Source of the DNA: Rutidosis leptorrhynchoides
Lineage: Eukaryota; Streptophyta; Magnoliopsida; Asterales; Asteraceae
Direction of reading: 5' to 3'
Length of the DNA: 64,000 bases
Assembly: GCF_046630445.1 (NCBI RefSeq)
Contig: NC_092337.1
Location: forward strand, 368,856,001 to 368,920,000
Made by a program: the position numbers and the translations under genes. Each line of letters starts with the position of its first letter. The first letter of the stretch is position 1. The notes beneath the pieces were generated by a model. The model did no database searches and was not told where the DNA came from. It worked only from the letters and a program-made list of their open reading frames with translations. This document shows, in pieces, positions 55,943 through 64,000 of this stretch.

Positions 55943-58900
55943 TGAAATGTCCCGTTCTTATTGATTAAAAACGTTCCATATTAATTGATTTCGTTGCGAG
56001 GTTTTGACCTCTATATGAGACGTTTTTCAAAGACTGCATTCATTTTAAAACAAACCATAACCTTTATTTCATAAATAAAGGTTTAAAAAGCTTTACGTAG
56101 ATTATCAAATAATGATAATCTAAAATATCCTGTTTACACACGACCATTACATAATGGTTTACAATACAAATATGTTACATCGAAATCAGTTTCTTGAATG
56201 CAGTTTTTACACAATATCATACAAACATGGACTCCAAATCTTGTCCTTATTTTAGTATGCAACAGCGGAAGCTCTTAGTATTCACCTGAGAATAAACATG
56301 CTTTAAACGTCAACAAAAATGTTGGTGAGTTATAGGTTTAACCTATATATATCAAATCGTAACAATAGACAAGATTTCATATTTCAATACACATCCCATA
56401 CATAGAGATAAAAATCATTCATATGGTGAACACCTGGTAACCGACATTAACAAGATGCATATATAAGAATATCCCCATCATTCCGGGACACCCTTCGGAT
56501 ATGATATAAATTTCGAAGTACTAAAGCATCCGGTACTTTGGATGGGGTTTGTTAGGCCCAATAGATCTATCTTTAGGATTTGCGTCAATTAGGGTGTCTG
56601 TTCCCTAATTCTTAGATTACCAGACTTAATAAAAAGGGGCATATTCGATTTCGATAATTCAACCATAGAATGTAGTTTCACGTACTTGTGTCTATTTTGC
56701 AAATCATTTATAAAACCTGCATGTATTCTCATCCCAAAAATATTAGATTTTAAAAGTGGGACTATAACTCACTTTCACAAATTTTTACTTCTTCGGGAAG
56801 TAAGACTTGGCCACTGGTTGATTCACGAACCTATAACAATATATACATATATATCAAAGTATGTTCGAAATATATTTACAACACTTTTAATATATTTTGA
56901 TGTTTTAAGTTTATTAAGTCAGCTGTCCTCGTTAGTAACCTACAACTAGTTGTCCACAGTCAGATGTACAAAAATAAATCGATAAATATTATCTTGAATC
57001 AATCCACGACCCAGTGTATACGTATCTCAGTATTGATCACAACTCAAACTATATATATTTTGGAATCAACCTCAACCCTGTATAGCTAACTCCAACATTC
57101 ACATATAGAGTGTCTATGGTTGTTCCGAAATATATATAGATGTGTCGACATGATAGGTCGAAACATTGTATACGTGTCTATGGTATCTCAAGATTACATA
57201 ATATACAATACAAGTTGATTAAGTTATGGTTGGAATAGATTTGTTACCAATTTTCACGTAGCAAAAATGAGAAAAATTATCCAATCTTGTTTTACCCATA
57301 ACTTCTTCATTTTAAATCCGTTTTGAGTGAATCAAATTGCTATGGTTTCATATTGAACTCTATTTTATGAATCTAAACAGAAAAAGTATAGGTTTATAGT
57401 CGAAAAAATAAGTTACAAGCCGTTTTTGTAAAGGTAGTCATTTCAGTCGAAAGAACGACGTCTAGATAACCATTTTAGAAAACATACTTCCACTTTGAGT
57501 TTAACTATAGTTTTTGGATATAGTTTCATGTTCATAATAAAAATCATTTTCCCAGAATAACAACTTTTAAATCAAAGTTTATCATATTTTTTAATTAACT
57601 AACCCAAAACAGCCCGCGGTGTTACTACGACGGCGTAAATCCGGTTTTACGGTGTTTTTCGTGTTTCCAGGTTTTAAATCATTAAGTTAGCATATCATAT
57701 AGATATAGAACATGTGTTTAGTTGATTTTAAAAGTCAAGTTAGAAGGATTAACTTTTATTTGCGAACACGTTTAGAATTAACTAAACTATGTTCTAGTGA
57801 TTACAAGTTTAAACCTTCGAATAAGATAGCTTTATATGTATGAATCGAATGATGTTATGAACATCATTACTACCTCAAGTTCCTTGGATAAACCTACTGG
57901 AAATGAGAAAAATAGATCTAGCTTCAAAGGATCCTTGGATGGCTTGAAAGTTCTTGAAGCAGAATCATGACACGAAAACAATTTCAAGTAAGATTTCCAC
58001 TCGAAATAAGATTGTTATAGTTATAGAAATTGAATTAAAGTTTGAATATGATTATTACCTTGTATTAGAAAGATAACCTAATGTAAGTAACAAAGGTTTC
58101 TTGATCTTGGATGATTACTTGGAATGGATTTAGAAAACTTGGAAGTAAACTTGCAATCTTGGAAGTATTCTTGATTTTATGAAACTGGAACTTTTGGAAT
58201 TTATGAAGAACACTTAGAACTTGAAGATAGAACTTGAGAGAGATCAATTAGATGAAGAAAATTGAAGAATGAAAGTGTTTGTAGGTGTTTTTGGTCGTTG
58301 GTGTATGGATTAGATATAAAGGATATGTAATTTTGTTTTCATGTAAATAAGTCATGAATGATTACTCATATTTTTGTAATTTTATGAGATATTTCATGCT
58401 AGTTGCCAAATGATGGTTCCCGCATGTGTTAGGTGACTCACATGGGCTGCTAAGAGCTGATCATTGGAGTGTATATACCAATAGTACATACATCTAAAAG
58501 CTGTGTATTGTACGAGTACGAATACGGGTGCATACGAGTAGAATTGTTGATGAAACTGAACGAGGATGTAATTGTAAGAATTTTTGTTAAGTAGAAGTAT
58601 TTTGATAAGTGTCTTGAAGTCTTTTAAAAGTGTATGAATACATATTAAAACACTACATGTATATACATTTTAACTGAGTCGTTAAGTCATCGTTAGTCGT
58701 TACATGTAAATGTTGTTTTGAAACCTTTAGGTTAACGATCTTGTTGAATGTTGTTAAACCATTGTTTATTATAACAAATGAGATGTTAAATTGTTATATT
58801 ATCATGATATTATGATATATAATATATCTTAGTATGATGTATATACAGTTAAATGTCGTTACAACGATAATCGTTACATATATGTCTCGTTTCGAAATCA

Positions 58901-59375
58901 TTAAGTTAGTAGTCCTATTTTTACATATGTATTTCATTGTTAATACACTTAATAATATATTTACTTATCATTTAACATAATTAACCAAGTGTATCAGTAT
59001 CTTAATATAATTCATATGTACCTAGTAAAACGTTGTTATAACGATAATCGTTATATATATCGTTTTCGAGTTTCTTAAATTAATAGTCTCATTTTTATGT
59101 ATATAACTCATTGTTAAAATACCTAATGAGATACATACTTATAATAAAATCATGTTAACTATATATATAACCATATATATGTCATCGTATAGTTTTTACA
59201 AGTTTTAACGTTCGTGAATCACCGGTCAACTTGGGTGGTCAATTGTCTATATGAAACCTATTTCAATTAATCAAGTCTTAACAAGTTTGATTGCTTAACA
59301 TGTTGAAAACACTTAATCATGTAATTAACAATTTCATTTAATATATATAAACATGGAAAAGTTCGGGTCACTACA
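55943..59375 (-). mobile_element. Solo LTR of the element B family, 3433 bp
   Basis: From TGAAATGTCCCG to GGGTCACTACA, highly similar to element B's LTRs, flanked by a perfect 5-bp duplication TCTAC (55938-55942 and 59376-59380). No internal sequence remains. It is about 170 bases longer than element B's LTRs because of an extra diverged copy of a segment near 58985-59150. Orientation follows element B. Confidence 0.95.
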
Positions 59376-60312
59376 TCTACCCTTAAGGGTCTTCCAAATC
59401 AAGTTTCGTGGCACGCAATCGTAGGCATTTTCTAAGTCTAAGAAGTCCATCTCTAGGTTCTTTTGCTTTTCTCTATACTTCTCCATAAGGTTCCTAATAA
59501 TATGGATTGCCTCTATCGAAGAGCGCTTTGGCATAAAACCAAATTGGTTCTCCGAAACATTGGTTTCGCGTCGAAGTCTAGTCTCAATCACTTTCTCCCA
59601 AAGCTTCATAGTATGACTAAGTAATTTTATGCCTCTATAGTTACCGCAACATTGAGCATCCCCCTTGTTCTTATAGATGGGAATAGTCTCACTCAGTCTC
59701 CATTCCATAGGCATTTTAGAGCTTCGAAACGCCTTGTTAAAAAGGCAAGTCAGCCACCTAACACCAGTGTCGCCCAGGCACCGCCACACCTCAATAGGGA
59801 TCTGATCCGGTCCCACTGATTTATTTCTCCCCATCTTTTGTAGTGCCAATCTTACTTCCTCTTCGCTAATCCTCTCACAATTTATGTTGTTATGGGATTG
59901 TTCTATATCAGCGTCTTGTAAGTCCTCGTGGCGCTCTGGTCTTCCCCCTACAAAGAGAGATGAGAAATACTCTTCCCATCTTTTCCTAATTTCGTCTTCC
60001 TTAACTAAAGTTTGACCATCTTCATTTTTGATAAACTTGATGTTATCAAGATCCATACGTCTTCGCTCCCTAGCTTTGGCTATCTTGTAAATATCATTAG
60101 CTCCCTCTTTGGAGTCAAGTTTCTTATACAGATCTTCATATGCATTTTCTTTTGCTAGGGCTACAGCCTTCTTAGCTTCTCTTTTGGCTTCTTTATATCT
60201 CTCTACATCCCTAATTCTATCCGTCGGAGTCCCCTCCCCACCAGTGATGAGCTCCCTAAACCTTAATTGCTTAAGCGCAACTTTGCTTTGAACCTCGTCA
60301 CTGAACCACCAT
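59376..60312 (-). pseudogene. RTE LINE reverse transcriptase, N-terminal half
   Basis: The minus strand from about 60312 reads TPTDRIRDVERYKEAKREAK and AYEDLYKKLDSKEG in one frame. Then from 60056 MDLDNIKFIKNEDGQTLVKE, RKRWEEYFSSLF and RNKSVGPDQIPIEVWRCLGD follow. Polymerase motifs include PIYKNKGDAQCCGNYRGIKL, ENQFGFMPKRSSIEAIHIIR and MDFLDLENAYDCVPRNLIWK. It stops at the LTR junction and resumes at 55942. Intact apart from the LTR and the missing 5' end. Confidence 0.9.
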
Positions 60313-60640
60313 AGTTGTTAATAATTCCCAAAATAGATAGAGTTTGAGAAGAGATGCATACTATGTGTGTTTGGATTTGCAATCTAAAAATTAACTTTGA
60401 TTTTAATTTAATTATAATCAAATAGTGAGTAGTTACAAAACGTGTTATATTAATGATTTTTGACTATGATTATGCAGTTTGATGAGTAATAATCAAATAA
60501 TTAATTATTATGTGTTTGGTAAATCAAATCAAATTATATAATAAATTAAATGAGTAATTAGTGGAATAAATAAGCAGGAATTGTGAATTGATTATCAAAC
60601 TATGATAACATTATATGTTGCCGAATACAAAAAAAAAAAC
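60313..60640. other. No gene seen
   Basis: AT-rich spacer between the two LINEs. A short A run (60629-60639) immediately precedes ORF1 of the next LINE. Confidence 0.5.
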
Positions 60641-62673
60641 ATGGGTAGAGAGAGAGAGGAGAGAGCTGCTAGAGAGAGAGTGAGAAACGATAGGGCGAGC
60701 ACGGCAGGGCAACGGGGAGATTACAACGGTGACTATGGGTATCGATACAGGAGTCTAAGCGGAAACCATCTTACGTCGTACATGTTCTTCAACTTTCTGA
60801 ATGATTGGGTGGTGTTGGATCTATGGAAGCTATTCAAGCCATTTGGGGCAGTCAGGGACGTCTATGTTGCTACAAAAAGACTTCGCAATGGACAACTCTT
60901 TGCTTTCGTGAGGTTTGCTGAGGTTAAGGATGAGAACGTGTTACTGAAATCCCTGGAATCTGTCAATATTAAAGGTGAACCCATTAAAGTGTTTAAAGCC
61001 ACAGTACGGGGACCTAAGAAAGATGCAAATCCAGACTCCAAAGGGTTAGGTAACGGACCACAAATTAAGGAGAATAGGTTCAACGATGGAAGAAGGTTTA
61101 AGGATGTGGTATATGGGGAAGGATATGCGAGTGCTGGGGCTTACTGGAAGAGAAAAGAGGATGAAGGTGCAGGGTCGAAAGTGGATCTAAGAGAAACTCT
61201 TAATGAGAAAAAAAAGGCTAACATCCAAACTGATAATGAGATGAAGGAGAAGAAAAGGGTGGTTTTCATAGAGGGTGATAATGACAACAACGACCTACTT
61301 CAGAGGGCTATTAAATGTTATGTTAGAGAAAAGAAGATACTTAGAAACCTTCATAATATTTGCACGGAAGAAGGATTCAAAGACCTGCAGATTAAGACAC
61401 TTGGTGGTTTAAGTATTATGATGGTGTTTAATTCAAGGGAGGTAGCTAATAATGTGGTAACTCAGGAAAACCATCCGTTAAGGAAGTGGATCAATAAGGT
61501 ACAATTTTGGGATGAGGAATATTGGCCGGAGGGGCGTATGGCATGGTTGAAAATTTCTGGTGTTCCGGTTCATTGTTGGACGAAAAACACGTTCGCTCCG
61601 AATGGTGGGGAGTGGTGTATGAGTTGGATAATTGTCGTCTTCAGGGACACCAAAATCTGTCGTGTGGAAGGGTTTTCGTGAAATTGAATGATCCAGAGAC
61701 CGTAAAAGATTCACTAAAACTTGTGTTTAGATCAAAAACCTACTTTGTCAATGTCCATGAAGAAAGGAAAATCTTTAGGGATCCGATTAGGGCAGGTGAT
61801 GAGGAAGATGAAGAGACGAGTAGCGATCAAGAATATTCCAATTCTAGTTCTGATTTCATAGACTCGGATGATTACACTAGTGATGAGGACATGCGTGACC
61901 GTTACTCTGATGAGGAAGGCGATAATAACATGAGTACACCGGATGATGGGGATAATCTCGATAGCAAGGTCGGAGAAGGTGGTGAAGTCCCTAACGTTCC
62001 GGTTGGTAAACGTCCGGTAACAATGGATCACGCGCCGGTGGAAGACTTAGGGTCAGAATGCTTTGGGATCAAAACACTCTATGATGGGGTCGAGGAAGAT
62101 GTGGCAGAATCGAAAAGCAATAATTACCCTAATTTGTCTCCCAAAAAGGTTGTAACTGACTTGTCGTATATCAAGGATACGTTTTGCAATAATGATGATG
62201 AGGGCACGCGTGCAGTTAATTGTAACCGTCCAGATAATTCAAGTAGGCATAATGGATCTGATGATATGGGCCTATTCAATGGTAGCGAAGGTGGGCTTAA
62301 TAGTCCTAACTCCTCCACCGAGCCCAATATAGGGTGTAAGCTAAGTGGGCTCAAAAACATATCTACAGGAGTTGGGCTGGACAACATGAAGGCTCCGTCT
62401 AATAATTTGAATCAAGAGCCCGTCGAGTGCAACAGTGATGATCAAAACAATGCCAAGCGTCCCAATAAATCCAGATCTAAAAGCAATTACTGCAAAAGCA
62501 GATCCAAAAGTGAGGCGAATTCAGAGGAGGTTTCTTTATGTAATAATTGTTATTGGGAATCGTTGTGCAAACATAATGCATCCTCCAGATTCATGAGGTT
62601 CAAATCGATGGCGCGAAAGGGTGTAAACCTAAACCCAGGTACTCATCCTAATTGTAAAAATTGTGTGAAGTAA
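60641..62673 (+). pseudogene. L1-type LINE ORF1 (RRM-containing), frameshifted
   Basis: Starts MGREREERAARERVRNDRAS at 60641. Residues about 45-115 form an RRM-like fold: SYMFFNFLNDWVVLDLWKLF, AVRDVYVATKRLRNGQLFAF, VRFAEVKDEN. A middle domain has EEYWPEGRMAWLKISGVPVH. At about 61600 the frame changes: KNTFAPNGGEW is in the first frame, and VYELDNCRLQGHQNLSCGRV continues in another to 62673. The C-terminal half is acidic and low in complexity, ending with a Cys-containing segment (LCNNCYWESLCKH). ORF1 of such LINEs binds element RNA. The single frameshift disables it. Confidence 0.85.
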
Positions 62674-62842
62674 TTGAAAGGCAGAAGGCATACTCGCAAG
62701 AAGGCTGGTGCTGATGGGAGAAATTCCTCCATTGATAGCGTTGAAATCAGAGAATACGGGGAGAGTATCGGGTTAAGGTGGCCAGACCTAAACCCACAGT
62801 AAGCCATCCCCTCTTTGTTTCTTTCGTTTACTTATTTTTCTG

Positions 62843-64000
62843 ATGAAGATTTTGTCTTTTAATGTTCGTGGGCTTGGGGTTAAAGGGAAATTCGAGTGGG
62901 TTAAAAACATTTGTTTGAACGAGCATCCTGATGTTATCGCGTTGCAAGAAACAAGGTGTAAACAACTTGATGATCAATGGGTTTATTCATTGTGGGGTTC
63001 TAGTGATTTTGGTTATGTTCAAAAGAATGCGGTTGGGAAATCGGGGGGGGGGGGGGGGGGGTCTGCTGATTGTTTGGGATACTAGATGCTTTTAGGTTAC
63101 AAATGTGATGGGTAATGAGTTCTTCCTAGCCATTAAGGGGTCTTGGATTGGTTCCGGTCTAGAGTCTACTATAGTAAACATTTACGGACCTCATGATGAC
63201 GTGAAGAAGAGATTGATGTGGGAATCCCTTGAACGCTTAATGACTAATAGTGACGCGGCTTGGTTACTTTGTGGTGATTTCAACGAGGTAAGGGAAGAGT
63301 CGGATAGACTCAATTGCGTGTTTCATCAAAGGCGTGCTTCTCGTTTCAACGAGTTCATTACAAGTAACAATCTTATTGAAATCCCTTTAAATGGTAGAAA
63401 GTTTACGCGAATTAGTGATGACGGTATCAAATTTAGCAAGCTTGATAGGTTTTTTGTTTCTAATAAGTTTTTAAGCTTATGGGATGATCTTTCGGTTATC
63501 CCCTTGGAGAGAAGAGAGTCGGATCATTGCCCATTAGTTTTGCGAGAGAAGTTAATAGATTACGGACCTAAACCTTTTAAGGTGTTCAACGAATGGCTCA
63601 AGAAAGAGGGTGTGACGGGTATTGTCCAAAGTGCTTAGGATAAACCAATTAAGGGTATGAGAAAGGATTGTAGATTTAGGGATCGTCTTAAATGTGTGAA
63701 GGCTGCTCTTAAAAATTGGAGTCATAACGAGTTCGATAAACTGGATGAAGAAATCACAAATCTTAAAACAAAAGCTATCGACTTGGAAAAGGAAGCTGAA
63801 TTGGGAGGTTTCAATGAGAGTAAACGGATAGTGTGGTTGGAAGCGAGAAAAAGTTGGTTAGAAAAAGAATCCATAAAGACTAATATGTTGAAACAAAAAG
63901 CTAGATGTCGGTGAATTTTAGAGGGCGACGAGAACTCAAAATTCTTTCACAACTCGATCAAAAGAAGGTATAATAAATGCAACATCAGGGGGTTATGTTT
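62843..64000 (+). pseudogene. L1-type LINE ORF2, endonuclease part, runs off window
   Basis: Starts MKILSFNVRGLGVKGKFEWV at 62843. The apurinic-endonuclease motifs are present: ALQETR, NIYGPHDD, CGDFNEVREESDR, SKLDRFFVSN and SDHCPLVL. A run of 17 or more G (63043-63061) shifts the frame after VGKSGG. A TAG follows at about 63094, a TAG at 63636 and a TGA at 63912, after which EGDENSKFFHNSIKRR continues to the edge. Reverse transcriptase should follow beyond the window. The copy is dead as read, unless the G run is a sequencing or assembly error. Confidence 0.88.
63043..63061 (+). repeat. Poly-G run in ORF2
   Basis: A near-uninterrupted G homopolymer inside the endonuclease domain, where relatives have GGLL(I/V)VWD. 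Confidence 0.9.

Larger units (their letters stand above)
53959..60312 (-). mobile_element. RTE-clade LINE, minus strand, split by a solo LTR
   Basis: Reverse-transcriptase sequence of plant RTE type runs from about 60312 down to 54963. A 3' untranslated part follows that ends, on the minus strand, in TTGTTGTTGTTGTAT (53957-53971), a trinucleotide tail typical of RTE. The start is truncated: no endonuclease is seen. The solo LTR at 55943-59375 lies in the polymerase domain. Region 54400-54800 is a degenerate ACATACAAACATAC repeat within the 3' part. Confidence 0.8.

Overview
This looks like a plant nuclear (eudicot) window. It is AT-rich, has GT-AG introns, and carries many classes of plant transposable element. 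The style of the Ty3/gypsy, Copia, LINE, Helitron and hAT families suggests Asteraceae, which is inference from remembered families and not from a search. Only two host genes are clear: a three-exon DUF1218 membrane-protein gene (9399-11556, +) and a CLE27-like signalling-peptide gene (46326-46610, +). A single exon-like fragment of 3-ketodihydrosphinganine reductase (4213-4346, +) and a doubtful small membrane-protein gene (3507-3955, -) are the only other host-like coding traces. I saw no tRNA or rRNA gene likely to work. 

Layout. 1-3.0 kb: the 5' end of a minus-strand gypsy element, whose LTR is split by a 1.7-kb poly(A) retroposon with a 13-bp target duplication. 3.0-5.5 kb: host-gene fragments, an 18-bp minisatellite and a Copia-like LTR. 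5.9-8.4 kb: a hAT-like element holding a 1.86-kb solo LTR (target duplication AATAT). 8.66-9.28 kb: a fold-back MITE next to the DUF1218 gene. 11.6-15.1 kb: a LINE ORF2 relic cut by two hAT MITEs and an unexplained 1.25-kb insert. 15.6-16.1 kb: a MITE with a palindromic repeat array. 16.25-19.24 kb: two adjacent Helitron-like units. 19.46-19.99 kb: a second copy of one hAT MITE family. 

20.9-43.7 kb is one large nest. Gypsy element A (+ strand, LTRs 20915-23252 and 41286-43662) was split in its pol gene by gypsy element B (- strand, 27835-40927, target duplication AACTG, 3.26-kb LTRs). Element B carries two extra ORFs between its primer-binding site and gag: an acidic ORF and an F-box/Sel1-like ORF. 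This is the most interesting object in the window. 

43.7-47.2 kb is a low-density stretch with a Helitron remnant, a Stowaway MITE, a tRNA-like SINE head and the CLE27-like gene. 47170-53837 is a Copia element whose two 245-bp LTRs read as identical although its genes are badly decayed; it holds three separate tandem-repeat arrays. 53.96-60.3 kb is a minus-strand RTE-type LINE split by a 3.4-kb solo LTR of the element B family (target duplication TCTAC). 60.64 kb to the right edge is a plus-strand L1-type LINE (RRM-type ORF1, endonuclease start of ORF2) with several disabling changes; it runs out of the window. 

All boundaries come from reading terminal motifs, target-site duplications, primer-binding sites and ORF contents by eye. 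No similarity search or alignment was run.
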